Assembly: GCF_016458235.1 (NCBI RefSeq)
Contig: NZ_JAEMHK010000011.1
Coordinates: 1-64,000, forward strand
Source: Geomonas propionica
GTDB taxonomy: Bacteria > Desulfobacterota > Desulfuromonadia > Geobacterales > Geobacteraceae
Length of the DNA stretch: 64,000 nt
Direction of reading: 5' to 3'
Positions 17,882-26,971 of this stretch are shown one piece after another. A model generated the notes under the pieces. The model was not told where the DNA came from. It worked only from the letters and a program-made list of their open reading frames with translations, and did not search any database. The position numbers were made by a program, and so were the translations under genes. Positions within the stretch are counted from its first letter, which is position 1, and each line of letters begins with the position of its first letter.

Positions 17882-18745
17882 GTGGCTGAGCCAGAGGTTG
17901 AAAACGGCGCGGAAGTACCGGTCGGGGAATACCTGCGCGGGGTTCGTGAGGGGAAGGGGCTCCAGCTCGAGGAGGCGTCGCGGGTCACCAAGATCAGCAA
18001 GAACTACCTTGCCGCCATCGAGCAGGGGGAGTTCCAAAAGCTTCCTAACGCGGCCTACATCAAGGGGTTTTTGAGGCTGTACGCAGGCTATCTCTCCCTC
18101 TCCGGGGACGAGGTGGTGGCGCGCTACGAGAGGGGGCTTGCCCCGCAGCCGGCAGCTCATCCCGAAGCGAGCGCCCCGCATGCAGCGCACGCTCCGCGGT
18201 CGCAGGGGATGGCGCCGCAGACCGGGATCGATACCCTGGAACGGGCCAAGATCCGCACCCCCGGTCGCTGGATCGTCCCGGCGCTGCTTTTAGTTGCCGT
18301 GGTGGTGGCGGCGCTCTTCTTCACCGAGGGCGAACAGCCCAGGGTGCAGGCGCCCGCAAGCGCCCCGGCCGCTCCTCCGGCACCGGCGCCGGTCGCCCAA
18401 CCCGTGCAAAAACCGTTGAGCAGTGCGCACAATGCGGCTGCCCCCGTGCCGCCCGGACCCGAGACCCCTGCAGCGGCGCCTGCCGGAAAGCAAAGCGGCA
18501 TCGTGCTGAAACTGCGCTTCAACCGCGACAGCTGGCTCAGCATCACCATCGACGACAGCATCACCCAGCGTTACGACCTGAAAGCGGGCGACCTCATCGA
18601 GTGGAAGGGGCAGCGCTCGTTCGCCCTGGACCTGGGTGACGGCGGTGCGGTCGAGGCCGAGTTCAATGGGCGCCCGTTGAAGGCACTGGGCGAGTCGGGC
18701 AAGCCTGCGCACGTGGAACTCAAGAGTGACCAGCCTGCGCCGTGA
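17882..18745 (+). CDS. RodZ-like helix-turn-helix membrane protein
   Basis: A 287-residue protein with an N-terminal HTH (about 15-75, VGEYLRGVREGKGLQLEEASRVTKISKNYLAAIE), one TM helix (about 125-145, WIVPALLLVAVVVAALFF), an Ala/Pro-rich linker and a C-terminal beta domain of the DUF4115 type (about 200-285, RFNRDSWLSITIDDSITQRYDLKAGD). RodZ links the cytoplasmic MreB cytoskeleton to the cell wall in rod-shaped cells. GTG start with GAGG upstream, immediately after the TPR lipoprotein gene; likely one operon. Confidence 0.85.
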   Translation: MAEPEVENGAEVPVGEYLRGVREGKGLQLEEASRVTKISKNYLAAIEQGEFQKLPNAAYIKGFLRLYAGYLSLSGDEVVARYERGLAPQPAAHPEASAPHAAHAPRSQGMAPQTGIDTLERAKIRTPGRWIVPALLLVAVVVAALFFTEGEQPRVQAPASAPAAPPAPAPVAQPVQKPLSSAHNAAAPVPPGPETPAAAPAGKQSGIVLKLRFNRDSWLSITIDDSITQRYDLKAGDLIEWKGQRSFALDLGDGGAVEAEFNGRPLKALGESGKPAHVELKSDQPAP

Positions 18746-18886
18746 CGGCGCGCGACCTTCTCCGCCTCCTTACCAAAGGGTGCTTAACCAGCTTAATGGG
18801 AAGGGCTCTCTCGCGCACACCGCCTAAAGCAAATCAAGTACAATCCCCCGCATCGTTGGAAGCTTTAATTTACGAGGAGTTAGCCC

Positions 18887-18951
18887 GCGGGTAGATAATA
18901 GCGCGCGGAGCGCGCAACCACGCTTGACACATCTACCCGCAGTGTTAGAAT
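18887..18951 (+). promoter_or_regulatory. Promoter with a 10-base perfect inverted repeat
   Basis: TTGACA (18924-18929), 16 bases, TAGAAT (18946-18951) form a good sigma70 promoter for the receiver gene. A perfect inverted repeat GCGGGTAGAT (18887-18896)/ATCTACCCGC (18931-18940) brackets an inner GCGCGC hairpin and puts its right arm between -35 and -10. Confidence 0.6.
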
Positions 18952-18988
18952 CAATCCTGCGGTTTTTAATAAGAATCTGGAGCCGATC

Positions 18989-19369
18989 TTGCCAAAGCAG
19001 CCGAAGCGAATACTAGTAGTAGACGACGAGGAGAATGCGCGCATCGGCCTCTCCCGGTTGCTGGCCAAGGAAGGGTTCCTGGTAGACAGTGTGGCAAACG
19101 GATTCGAGGCGCTCAACTACCTGCGTGAGCAGGAGGTGAACCTGATCGTTACCGACATCAACATGCCGGAGATGAACGGGATCACCTTTTTGAAGGAGTT
19201 GAACCGCAGCTATCCCGCGAGCAACGTGATCATGATCACCGCCTACGGCGGCGTGGAATCCTACATCGAGGCGATGAACCTGGGCGCTTTCGAGTACATC
19301 AACAAGCCGGTGAAGATCGATGAATTGAAGTCGATCCTGAAAAAGATCTTCAAGGAAACAAGTCACTGA
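18989..19369 (+). CDS. Stand-alone response regulator receiver protein
   Basis: A single-domain receiver of 126 residues with no output domain. Acidic residues in VVDDEENAR, phospho-acceptor Asp56 in LIVTDINMPEMNG, Thr in MITAYGG and Lys in YINKPVK. TTG start with GGAG 7 bases upstream. A universal stress gene follows within 57 bases and another receiver-kinase gene soon after, suggesting a signalling island. Its partner kinase may be the product of 19959-21149. Confidence 0.85.
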   Translation: MPKQPKRILVVDDEENARIGLSRLLAKEGFLVDSVANGFEALNYLREQEVNLIVTDINMPEMNGITFLKELNRSYPASNVIMITAYGGVESYIEAMNLGAFEYINKPVKIDELKSILKKIFKETSH

Positions 19370-19426
19370 CCCAAGGGCGGCGGGTTTGATGCCCGTCGCG
19401 TCAAATTCGCAGCAGCGGGGGAACAG

Positions 19427-19870
19427 ATGCCAACTTTCGATAAGATTCTCTTCGCCACCGATTTCTCCGAAAACTCCGACCACGCCTTCGAGTACGCACT
19501 GACCCTTGCCAAGCAGTTCAACAGCCGGTTGACCATCATCCACGTCATCAACGAGCCGGTGGACCTGCGCGGCTTCTACGTCCCGCACGTTTCCTTCGAG
19601 AATCTGGAGAAGGAGATCGAGGAGGGGGCGCAGAAGATGATGGCGACCTTCGTGGCCAGCAACATCTCCGGTTTCAACAACTACGAGACCGCGATCGTGA
19701 CCGGCGTGCCCTGGGAGGAGATCCTGAAGCGGGCCGATACCGACCGCTCTTCCTGCATCGTGCTGGGGACCCAGGGGAGAAGCGGCATCGACCACCTGCT
19801 GTTCGGCTCAACCGCTGAACGCGTGGTGCGAAAGGCCCACTGTCCGGTGGTCACCGTCAGGCTCCCCTGA
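19427..19870 (+). CDS. Universal stress protein (UspA family)
   Basis: A 147-residue UspA-fold protein. The ATP-binding type motif GTQGRSGIDHLLFGSTAERVVRKA near the C-terminus and the start FDKILFATDFSENSDHAFEYAL are family features, so it is likely an ATP-binding member. Such proteins act in stress survival. Start ATG at 19427. Followed by a strong terminator. Confidence 0.9.
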   Translation: MPTFDKILFATDFSENSDHAFEYALTLAKQFNSRLTIIHVINEPVDLRGFYVPHVSFENLEKEIEEGAQKMMATFVASNISGFNNYETAIVTGVPWEEILKRADTDRSSCIVLGTQGRSGIDHLLFGSTAERVVRKAHCPVVTVRLP

Positions 19871-19892
19871 CGGCAGCGGCATACATCCATGC

Positions 19893-19920
19893 GGGGCAGC
19901 GTTCGCTGCCCCTTTTTTTT
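19893..19920 (+). terminator. Terminator after the universal stress gene
   Basis: GGGGCAGC/GCTGCCCC stem with a GTTC loop, followed by a run of eight T. Confidence 0.95.
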
Positions 19921-19958
19921 GACGAATGTGATCTCGATTGGAAGGAGCAGGCCCCGAT

Positions 19959-21149
19959 ATGACCAATACGGAGAAAGAGCCGCGCGGCCGCGTGCTCATC
20001 GTCGATGACGAGAAGGTCATCCTCGATCTCACCGGCATCATCCTCAAAAACCGCGGCTATCAAGTCTTTACCGCCCTGAGCGCGCAGGAGGGGTTGGCGA
20101 CCATAGAGGTCGAGCGCCCCGAGTTGGTCCTTTTGGACTACATGATGCCCAACATGGACGGCCTCACCGCGCTCAAGGAGATCAAGAGGCTCTACCCCGA
20201 CACCTACGTGATCATGTTCACCGGCAAGGGGAGCGAGGAGATCGCCGTCGAGCTGATGAAGGCCGGCGCTTCCGACTATATCCTCAAGCCCTTCAACAAC
20301 CAGGACCTCGTCGAGAGGATCGAGAGCGTCCTGAAGCTGCGCGGCATCGAGCTGCAGAACAAGGCTCTCTTGAGCGAACGCGAGCGACTTCTGGCCGAGA
20401 TCGCGGACTGGAACCGCGAGCTGGAGGCCCGGGTGCAGGAAAAGAGCGAGGCCCTGTCGCGCGCCCAGGCCGAGGTGGTCCAGTCGGAGAAGCTCGCTTC
20501 CCTTGGCTACCTCTCCGCCGGCATGGCGCACGAGATCCGCAACCCGCTCAACTCCATCGCGCTCTTCGTGCAGCTCATCAAGGGGGGGCTGGACGAACCG
20601 GAGCGTCAGGAGTACGTGGACAAGATCCTTAAGGAAGTGGACCGGATCGACAACATCCTGGGCAAGCTCCTGGACGCCTCCAAGCGCCCCAAGTTCGAGA
20701 TCAGCGAGGTTCGGGTGGACCGCATCCTGGAGCACACCCTGGAGGCCTTCACGCCGCAGTTGCGCCAGAAGCGGATCAAGGTGGTGCGCGACTTCAGAAA
20801 CATTCCCCCCGCCATCAAGGCGGACCCGATGGAGATCGAGCAGATCTTCACCAACCTGTTCCTGAACTCGATTCACGTCATGCCCGAGGACGGCACCCTC
20901 ACCGTGGAACTGGACCAGGACCAGGATTACATCAAGCTCAGGGTCTCCGATACCGGCCCCGGCATCCCGCCCGAGAACCTCCCCAACATCTTCGATCCCT
21001 TCTTCACCACCAACAGCCGGGGCACCGGTCTTGGGCTTTCGGTGGTGCTGCGCATCGTCAAGACCTACCGGGGCAAGATCGAAGTGGAGAAAAGCGACCC
21101 CACCGGAACCACCTTCGCGGTGCGTCTGCCGCTCAACGCGCCGAGATAA
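19959..21149 (+). CDS. Receiver domain-histidine kinase hybrid
   Basis: A 396-residue soluble signalling protein. N-terminal receiver (about 8-125) with phospho-acceptor Asp60 in LVLLDYMMPNMDG; a short coiled-coil linker (about 130-175, LLSERERLLAEIADWNRELEARVQ); HisKA with His about 191 in GMAHEIRNPLNSIAL; and an HATPase with NLFLNSIHVM, DTGPGIPPENL and GTGLGLSVVLRI. The receiver-first order means kinase output is probably gated by phosphorylation from another kinase. Chosen start ATG 19959; an upstream TTG at 19938 is in frame. Confidence 0.88.
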   Translation: MTNTEKEPRGRVLIVDDEKVILDLTGIILKNRGYQVFTALSAQEGLATIEVERPELVLLDYMMPNMDGLTALKEIKRLYPDTYVIMFTGKGSEEIAVELMKAGASDYILKPFNNQDLVERIESVLKLRGIELQNKALLSERERLLAEIADWNRELEARVQEKSEALSRAQAEVVQSEKLASLGYLSAGMAHEIRNPLNSIALFVQLIKGGLDEPERQEYVDKILKEVDRIDNILGKLLDASKRPKFEISEVRVDRILEHTLEAFTPQLRQKRIKVVRDFRNIPPAIKADPMEIEQIFTNLFLNSIHVMPEDGTLTVELDQDQDYIKLRVSDTGPGIPPENLPNIFDPFFTTNSRGTGLGLSVVLRIVKTYRGKIEVEKSDPTGTTFAVRLPLNAPR

Positions 21150-21221
21150 GGGGCGGTTTACACTTTTCTTTTCGGCCGCATTTTTGTATGATGTCGCATT
21201 CCATCATGCCTTGAGGTCGAA

Positions 21222-21629
21222 ATGACAGCAGAGAACAGGGGCAAAATACTCCTGGTAGACGACGATAAGTTCTTCCTGAAGGTGATGTCCGATGCCTTCA
21301 CGGGCGCGGGCTTCTCCGTAGTGACCGCAGAGGACGGTGTTCTTGGGGTCGAGGCCTACGCCGCCGAGACTTTCGACGCCGTCATCCTCGACCTGGTCAT
21401 GCCCCGGATGGGAGGGGTGAGCGCTTCGCTGGAGATCGCGCGCCTGGCCAAGGAGGCGGACCCGATCATCATCATGTTGACCTCCATGTTCCAGGGCGCC
21501 CCGCACGAGCACCCCATCCCCGAGATGGGCGCCAAGGTGCACATCCCGAAATCCACCTCTCCGTTGGACATCGTCATCATCGTCGAACAGCTCCTGGAAA
21601 GAAAAGGGCGCGGCACCGGCGCCGCCTGA
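21222..21629 (+). CDS. Response regulator receiver protein
   Basis: A 135-residue single receiver domain: LLVDDDKFF, phospho-acceptor Asp57 in VILDLVMPRMGG, Thr in MLTSMF and Lys in IPKSTSP. The stretch MFQGAPHEHPIPEMGAK before the Lys is longer than usual. ATG start about 70 bases after the hybrid kinase gene, so this is a likely partner. The FAD enzyme gene follows in 10 bases. Confidence 0.85.
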   Translation: MTAENRGKILLVDDDKFFLKVMSDAFTGAGFSVVTAEDGVLGVEAYAAETFDAVILDLVMPRMGGVSASLEIARLAKEADPIIIMLTSMFQGAPHEHPIPEMGAKVHIPKSTSPLDIVIIVEQLLERKGRGTGAA

Positions 21630-21639
21630 CGGACACCCC

Positions 21640-23211
21640 ATGCCATTTTTGCTACGTAACCTCACCCTGAGCCCCGGGGTGGAGGAGAGCGCGCTACGCC
21701 CGCTGGCCGCGGCCAAGCTGGGCGTGCGCGAATCCGATATCACGGCGCTCACCCTGGTCAGAAAGGGAGTGGACGCCAGGAAAAAAGGCGCCATCAAGCT
21801 GGTGTACACGGTACAGGTGACGCTCAGGGACGAGTCGCGGGTGCGTCCTGACGGCGACGTCGCGCGGGTCGAGACCGGCGCGCCCCTGCGTTTCCCGAAG
21901 CTCGCCTCCCCGGAGCGGATCGTCATCGTCGGCATGGGCCCGGCCGGGCTCTTCGCGGCGCTGCGGCTTGCCGAATACGGTATTACGGCGCGGGTCCTGG
22001 AGCGCGGCCGCGACGTGGACCGCCGCGCCACGGACGTGTCGCGTTTCTGGCGCCTGGGGGAGCTTTGCGAGCAGAGTAACGTGCAGTTCGGCGAGGGGGG
22101 GGCAGGGACCTTCTCCGACGGCAAGCTGACCACGAGGGTGAAGGACCCCAACTGCGGCTGGGTGCTGGAGCGCCTGGTCGAATTCGGCGCCCCCCCCGAG
22201 ATCCTCTACGCCGCCAAGCCCCACATCGGCACCGACCGGCTGCGCGCCGTGGTGCGCGGCATCCGGGAGCGCCTGATCGAAACCGGCTTCCGGGTCGGCT
22301 TCGAGAGCCGTCTCACCGGCATCGGCATCGGCCAGGGGTGCGTGCAGAGCGTGGTGGTGAACGACGCCGACGAGGAGCCCTGCGACTCATTGGTGCTCGC
22401 GCCCGGACACAGCGCGCGCGACACCTATGCCCTTTTGTACCAACTGGGAGTCACCCTGGAGCAGAAGCCTTTCGCGGTGGGGCTCCGGGTGGAGCATCCG
22501 CAGGCCCTGATCAACGAGATCCAGTATGGCCGCAACGCCCATGCCGCGCTGCCCCCGGCCGAGTACGCCCAGACCTACAACAACGAAACGACCGGGCGCT
22601 CCGCCTATTCCTTCTGCATGTGCCCGGGCGGGGTGGTCGTGGCGGCCGCCTCGGAGGCGGGCGGGGTGGTGGTGAACGGCATGAGCGGTTACCGCCGCAA
22701 CGGTCCCTACGCCAACAGCGCCCTGGTGGCCACGGTGGGCCCGGCTGACTTTGCCGGCAATTCCCCGCTGTCCGGGGTTGAATTCCAGCGCGAACTGGAG
22801 CGGCGTGCCTTCGCAGCCGGTGGGGGAACCTATCATGCACCCGCACAGAGCCTGCTCGACTTCCTGGGGCGGGGCGGCGGGAGGATCCTCTCCAGCTATC
22901 GTCCCGGCGTCACCGAATACGACCTCGCCTCCTTGCTCCCGGCACCGGTGGCCGTGACTTTGCGTGAGGGGATCGAGCACTTCGACCGCAAGATGCGCGG
23001 CTTCATCAGCGCCGAGGCGACCCTCACCGCGGTCGAGACCCGGACCTCCGCGCCCCTGCGCATCGTGCGCGGGGCGGATCTGCAGTCCCTGAGCCACCGC
23101 GGCCTCTACCCGACCGGGGAGGGGGCGGGGTATGCCGGGGGCATCATGAGCGCTGCCCTCGATGGCATCCGGGTGGCCGACGCCATCGCCGCCAGGATTG
23201 CCGCAAGCTAA
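21640..23211 (+). CDS. FAD-dependent dehydrogenase of uncharacterised family (COG2509-like)
   Basis: A 523-residue flavoprotein. After an N-terminal alpha/beta region (1-85, LTLSPGVEESALRPLAAAKLGV) comes the FAD site VIVGMGPAGLFAALRLAEYG (about 90-110) and the block SNVQFGEGGAGTFSDGKLTTR, which is characteristic of this family. The C-terminal end GLYPTGEGAGYAGGIMSAALDGIRVA is the second FAD-contacting strand. Members are annotated as NAD(P)/FAD oxidoreductases, but substrates are not known to me. Follows the receiver gene by 10 bases and is likely co-transcribed. Tandem repeats begin at its stop. Confidence 0.85.
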   Translation: MPFLLRNLTLSPGVEESALRPLAAAKLGVRESDITALTLVRKGVDARKKGAIKLVYTVQVTLRDESRVRPDGDVARVETGAPLRFPKLASPERIVIVGMGPAGLFAALRLAEYGITARVLERGRDVDRRATDVSRFWRLGELCEQSNVQFGEGGAGTFSDGKLTTRVKDPNCGWVLERLVEFGAPPEILYAAKPHIGTDRLRAVVRGIRERLIETGFRVGFESRLTGIGIGQGCVQSVVVNDADEEPCDSLVLAPGHSARDTYALLYQLGVTLEQKPFAVGLRVEHPQALINEIQYGRNAHAALPPAEYAQTYNNETTGRSAYSFCMCPGGVVVAAASEAGGVVVNGMSGYRRNGPYANSALVATVGPADFAGNSPLSGVEFQRELERRAFAAGGGTYHAPAQSLLDFLGRGGGRILSSYRPGVTEYDLASLLPAPVAVTLREGIEHFDRKMRGFISAEATLTAVETRTSAPLRIVRGADLQSLSHRGLYPTGEGAGYAGGIMSAALDGIRVADAIAARIAAS

Positions 23212-23706
23212 AAGCGGTATCGCAAAGAACGCGGAGTATCCGCAAAGAACGGAAAGAAAGACTTTGGGTTTAACAACAAGAAGTTTTCTTCGTGTACATC
23301 GCGCCTACTTGGCGTGCTTTGCGTGACTGCTTTTAGAAGCAGTATCGCAAAGAACGCTGGGTATCCGCAAAGAACGGAAAGAAAGACTTCGGGTTTAACA
23401 ACAAAAAGCTTTCTTCGCGTACCTCGCGCCTACTTGGCGTGCTTTGCGTGACTGCTTTTAGAAGCAGTCACGCAAAGAACGCGGGGTATCCGCAAAGAAC
23501 GGAAAGAAAGACTTTGGGTTTAACAACAAAAGCTTTCTTCGTGTACATCGCGCCTACTTGGCGTGCTTTGCGTCACTGCTTTTAGAAGCGGTATCGCAAA
23601 GAACGCGGAGTATCCGCAAAGAACACAAAGAAAGACTTTGGGTTTAACAACAAAAAGCTTTCTTCGTGTACATCGCGCCTACTTTGCGTACTTTGCGTAA
23701 CTGCTT
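23211..23706. repeat. Four tandem copies of a ~124-base palindromic repeat
   Basis: Units begin at 23211, 23334, 23459 and 23584 and share GAAGC(A/G)GT(A/C)(T/A)CGCAAAGAACGC at the left, a constant core (AAAGAAAGACTT(T/C)GGGTTTAACAACAA) and TGCTTTGCGT(G/A)ACTGCTTTTAGA at the right. The two ends of each unit are inverse copies, so each can form a long hairpin. Single copies lie at 11882-12000 and 42876-42998. This fills the gap between the FAD gene and the YhaM-like gene. Confidence 0.9.
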
Positions 23707-23780
23707 CTAAAGCCATGCCGCAAAGATGCAATGGAACCGGCTGCCCCAACACGGGGCCTTTCATTACAAGGAGCCTTACT

Positions 23781-24953
23781 TTGAAAAAAACCGTTGCCGA
23801 AATCAAGGACCGCGACATCGTGGAAGCGGTCTTCCTGGTCAAGGATAAGATCATCGCCATGGCCAAGAACGGCAAGCCGTACCTCACCCTGAAGCTGATG
23901 GACAAGACGGGGGAGGTGGACGCCAAGGTCTGGGACAACGCGGACCAGGTTGGCTCCCTTTTCGACCGTAACGACTTCCTCGCGGTCAAGGGAAAGGCAA
24001 GCGTCTACCTGGGCAAGATGCAGCTGATCGTCTCGGAGCTGAAGCGGGTCCCTGAGGAATCGGTGCAGTTGGCCGACTTCCTGCCCGAGACCGACAGCGA
24101 CATCAAGGCCATGGTCGCCGAGCTGCACGCCCTGGTGGCGAGCCTCGCCGATCCGGACCTGGCGCGCCTTTTGCGCTCCTTCTTCGAGGACGAGGAGCTC
24201 CTGGCCCAGTACCGCACCGCCCCTGCCGCCAAGGGGATGCACCACGTCTACCTGGGTGGGCTCCTGGAGCACTCGCTTGCCGTCGCCAAGCTGGTTGACG
24301 CCATGGTGCCGCTCTACCAGGGGCTGAACCGCGACCTCCTCGTTACCGGCGCGCTGCTGCACGACATCGGCAAGGTGCGCGAGATGACCTACCTGCGCTG
24401 CTTCGACTACTCCGACGAGGGCAAACTCCTCGGCCACATCACCATCGGCGTTGAGATGCTGCAGGAGCGCATCGCGCGGCTCCCCGGTTTCCCGGTCGAG
24501 CTCGCCATGCTCCTGAAACACATGATCCTGTCGCACCACGGCCAGTACGAGTACGGTTCCCCCAAGCGCCCGAAGACGCTGGAGGCGACCATCCTGAACT
24601 ACCTGGACGACCTCGACTCCAAGATCAACGGCATCAGGACCCACATCCGCAAGGAGCCGGACAACCCCTCGCGCTGGACCGCGTACCACCGCCTCTACGA
24701 CCGCTACTTCTTCAAGGAGAAGCCGCTCGCCGCGGAGATGGGAGGGGAGCTGCCCGGGGAACCGATCCCGACCCCGAGCCAGGCGGAGTGCCTGGAGCCT
24801 TCGGAGTTGATGCCGGAAACGGTGTCGGCCCCGGCGCCGCCGGCGAGCGAGCCCGCAAGCCCTGCACCGGACAAGCCGCGCCAGGACCCGCGGGGAGGCG
24901 ACCAGGGGCGCAAGTCTTTCAGCAACAACCCTTTTGCCGTCCTGAAGAAGTGA
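23781..24953 (+). CDS. YhaM-like 3'-5' exoribonuclease (OB-fold + HD domain)
   Basis: A 390-residue protein with an N-terminal OB-fold nucleic-acid-binding domain (about 5-100, VEAVFLVKDKIIAMAKNGKPYLTLKLMDKTGEVDAKVWDNA) and an HD phosphohydrolase domain (about 150-310) with GGLLEHSLAVAKL, HDIGKVREM and ILSHHGQYEYGSPKRP. This combination is that of YhaM/CBF1-type exoribonucleases in Firmicutes, active on RNA and single-stranded DNA. The C-terminal tail is Pro-rich. TTG start at 23781 with AAGGAG 7 bases upstream; a longer frame reads into the repeats and is not used. Confidence 0.85.
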   Translation: MKKTVAEIKDRDIVEAVFLVKDKIIAMAKNGKPYLTLKLMDKTGEVDAKVWDNADQVGSLFDRNDFLAVKGKASVYLGKMQLIVSELKRVPEESVQLADFLPETDSDIKAMVAELHALVASLADPDLARLLRSFFEDEELLAQYRTAPAAKGMHHVYLGGLLEHSLAVAKLVDAMVPLYQGLNRDLLVTGALLHDIGKVREMTYLRCFDYSDEGKLLGHITIGVEMLQERIARLPGFPVELAMLLKHMILSHHGQYEYGSPKRPKTLEATILNYLDDLDSKINGIRTHIRKEPDNPSRWTAYHRLYDRYFFKEKPLAAEMGGELPGEPIPTPSQAECLEPSELMPETVSAPAPPASEPASPAPDKPRQDPRGGDQGRKSFSNNPFAVLKK

Positions 24954-25022
24954 CGGCAGTCCGCATCTATCGGTGAGTTCCCGACGGCACAGGCCGGGCG
25001 CTGCCAGCACGGAGGAATTGTC

Positions 25023-25652
25023 ATGTTATTTGAGACTATAGTGGTGGGGCCTTTGGGGGTGAACTGCTTCATCCTCGGGGATAAACAGAGTAACGAAGGG
25101 ATGATCGTCGATCCCGGCGCCGACTGCGAGATGATCCTCGCCGCGGTGAACCATTTCGGCATCGAGATCAAGTACATCGTCAACACCCATGGCCACTTCG
25201 ACCATATCGGCTGCAACCGCACCCTGAAGGAGAAGACCGGGGCGCAGCTGTTGGCCCACAAGGAAGACGTCCCGTTCCTGGTCAACGCCGCGCGCTCCGC
25301 CCAGAAGTACGGGCTTACCGTGGAGAACTCCCCGGAGCCGGATGCTTTCTTGACCGACGGTATGAAGCTGGAACTGGGGCGACGGGTGATCGAGGTGCTG
25401 CACACCCCGGGGCACACCCAAGGCGGATGCTGTCTCTACCTCGCCAACGAGAAGCTCGTGATTACCGGGGACACCCTGTTCGCCGACTCGGTGGGGCGCA
25501 CCGACCTCCCCGGCGGCAGCCACCAGCAGCTGATCGACTCCATCAAGGCGAAGCTCATGCCGCTCCCCGACGACACCGTCGTCTGGCCCGGCCACGGCCC
25601 CTCCAGCACCATCGGGCAGGAGCGGAACTTCAACCCGTACCTCAACGAGTAG
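25023..25652 (+). CDS. Metallo-beta-lactamase fold hydrolase (glyoxalase II-like)
   Basis: A 209-residue hydrolase with the whole metal site: NTHGHFDHIGC (HxHxDH), HTPGHTQGG, the bridging Asp in ITGDTLFADSVGR and the final His in WPGHGPSSTIG. The small form without the C-terminal extension is often annotated as hydroxyacylglutathione hydrolase; thioester hydrolysis is likely but not proven. ATG start 13 residues before the first strand, with GGAGGA upstream, followed 10 bases later by coaBC. Confidence 0.85.
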   Translation: MLFETIVVGPLGVNCFILGDKQSNEGMIVDPGADCEMILAAVNHFGIEIKYIVNTHGHFDHIGCNRTLKEKTGAQLLAHKEDVPFLVNAARSAQKYGLTVENSPEPDAFLTDGMKLELGRRVIEVLHTPGHTQGGCCLYLANEKLVITGDTLFADSVGRTDLPGGSHQQLIDSIKAKLMPLPDDTVVWPGHGPSSTIGQERNFNPYLNE

Positions 25653-25661
25653 GGGGAGCAC

Positions 25662-26882
25662 ATGCTCAAAGGCAAGGAGATCGTTCTCGGGGTAACCGGC
25701 GGCATCGCCGTCTACAAGGCGGTGGAGCTGCTGCGCCTGCTGGTGAAGGCGGGCGCCAACGTGCACGTGGTGATGACCCAGTCCGCCACCGAATTCGTAT
25801 CGCCGCTCACCTTCCAGACCCTGTCCCGCAACCCGGTGCACCTGGAGCTCTTCAACCTCATTTCCGAGGAGAAGATCGGGCACATCGCCCTTGCCGACCG
25901 CGCCGACCTCTACATCATCGCCCCGGCCACCGCCAACTGCATCGGCAAGCTGGCCAACGGCATCGCGGACGACCTCCTCACCACCACGGTCATGGCGACC
26001 AGGGCGCCGGTCCTGATCGCCCCCGCCATGAACGTCAACATGTACCGCAACAGCATCTACCGCGAGAATGAGGCGCGCCTGAAGCGGCACGGTTACCTCT
26101 TCGTCGCCCCCGCCTGCGGCATGCTCGCCTGCGGCTACGAGGGGGAGGGGAAGCTGCAGGCGCCCGAGGTGATCCTCGAGGAGGCCGTGGCGGCCCTGAC
26201 CCCGAAGCGCCTCGCGGGAGAGAGGATTCTCGTCACCGCCGGACCGACGCTCGAGGAGATCGATCCCGTGCGTTACATCAGCAACCATTCCTCCGGGAAG
26301 ATGGGGTACGCCATCGCGCGCCAGGCGCGGCTGAGGGGGGCGGAGGTGACCCTTGTGACCGGGCCGAGCTGCCTCACCCCGCCGGTCGGTGTGGAGGTGA
26401 TCCGGGTCCGGAGCGCCCAGGAGATGCGGGACGCGGTGCAAGGGTGCCTCCCCCGGATCGACGTCGTCATCAAGGCGGCCGCCGTAGCGGATTATCGGCC
26501 CAAGACGCGCGCCGGCGAAAAGGTCAAGAAGAGCCAGGAGAGCCTCACCATCGAACTGGAGAAGAACCCGGACATCCTGGCTGAGCTCGGCGCCAACAAG
26601 GGGGAGCGGATCCTGGTCGGTTTCGCCGCCGAGACGCAGGACCTGGTCCGTAACGCCGGGGCGAAGCTCAAGGGGAAGAACCTGGATCTGGTGGTAGCCA
26701 ACGACGTCTCCCAGGAAGGGGCCGGCTTCAACGTGGACACCAACATCGCCAAGTTCTTGTTCAGCGACGGCCGCGTCGAGGAACTCCCCATGATGGGCAA
26801 AGAGGAACTGGCGGGGGTGATCCTGGAAACGGTGGAAGGGTTGCGGGGAAAGCGGGGCGCGGGCGACAAGAAAAAGTCGTAG
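25662..26882 (+). CDS. coaBC: Bifunctional phosphopantothenoylcysteine decarboxylase/phosphopantothenate-cysteine ligase
   Basis: Two steps of coenzyme A synthesis on one 406-residue chain. The N-terminal FMN-dependent decarboxylase (about 1-185) starts GKEIVLGVTGGIAVYKAVELLR and carries PATANCIGKLANGIADDLL and PAMNVNMYRN, with a conserved Cys in ACGMLACGYEGEG. The C-terminal CTP-dependent ligase (about 190-406) has TAGPTLEEIDPVRYISNHSSGKMG and KAAAVADYRPK. ATG start with a GGGGGAG site. It is the last gene of the rightward run; 89 bases of non-coding DNA with a GGGCGAAT hairpin follow. Confidence 0.95.
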   Translation: MLKGKEIVLGVTGGIAVYKAVELLRLLVKAGANVHVVMTQSATEFVSPLTFQTLSRNPVHLELFNLISEEKIGHIALADRADLYIIAPATANCIGKLANGIADDLLTTTVMATRAPVLIAPAMNVNMYRNSIYRENEARLKRHGYLFVAPACGMLACGYEGEGKLQAPEVILEEAVAALTPKRLAGERILVTAGPTLEEIDPVRYISNHSSGKMGYAIARQARLRGAEVTLVTGPSCLTPPVGVEVIRVRSAQEMRDAVQGCLPRIDVVIKAAAVADYRPKTRAGEKVKKSQESLTIELEKNPDILAELGANKGERILVGFAAETQDLVRNAGAKLKGKNLDLVVANDVSQEGAGFNVDTNIAKFLFSDGRVEELPMMGKEELAGVILETVEGLRGKRGAGDKKKS

Positions 26883-26901
26883 AACGGAGCGACACGCTGT
26901 A

Positions 26902-26923
26902 GGGGCGAATAATCATTCGCCCA
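26902..26923. repeat. Short GGGCGAAT palindrome
   Basis: GGGCGAAT (26903-26910), AATC loop, ATTCGCCC (26915-26922), between the converging coaBC and phospholipase-like genes. Short perfect hairpins of this kind are common intergenic elements in Geobacter. Confidence 0.65.
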
Positions 26924-26971
26924 GCTGCGCCGGAAGCATCCGCTCTGTTGGTAAATACGTCGGCGACGGAA

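Noticed and set aside
23211-23706. CRISPR array
   Set aside because: The units are ~124 bases, palindromic end to end, with conserved cores and no variable spacers; no cas genes are near.
25026-26441. 471-codon minus frame opposite the metallo-hydrolase and coaBC
   Set aside because: Both plus-strand genes carry complete catalytic motifs; the minus product is His/Val/Gly-rich.
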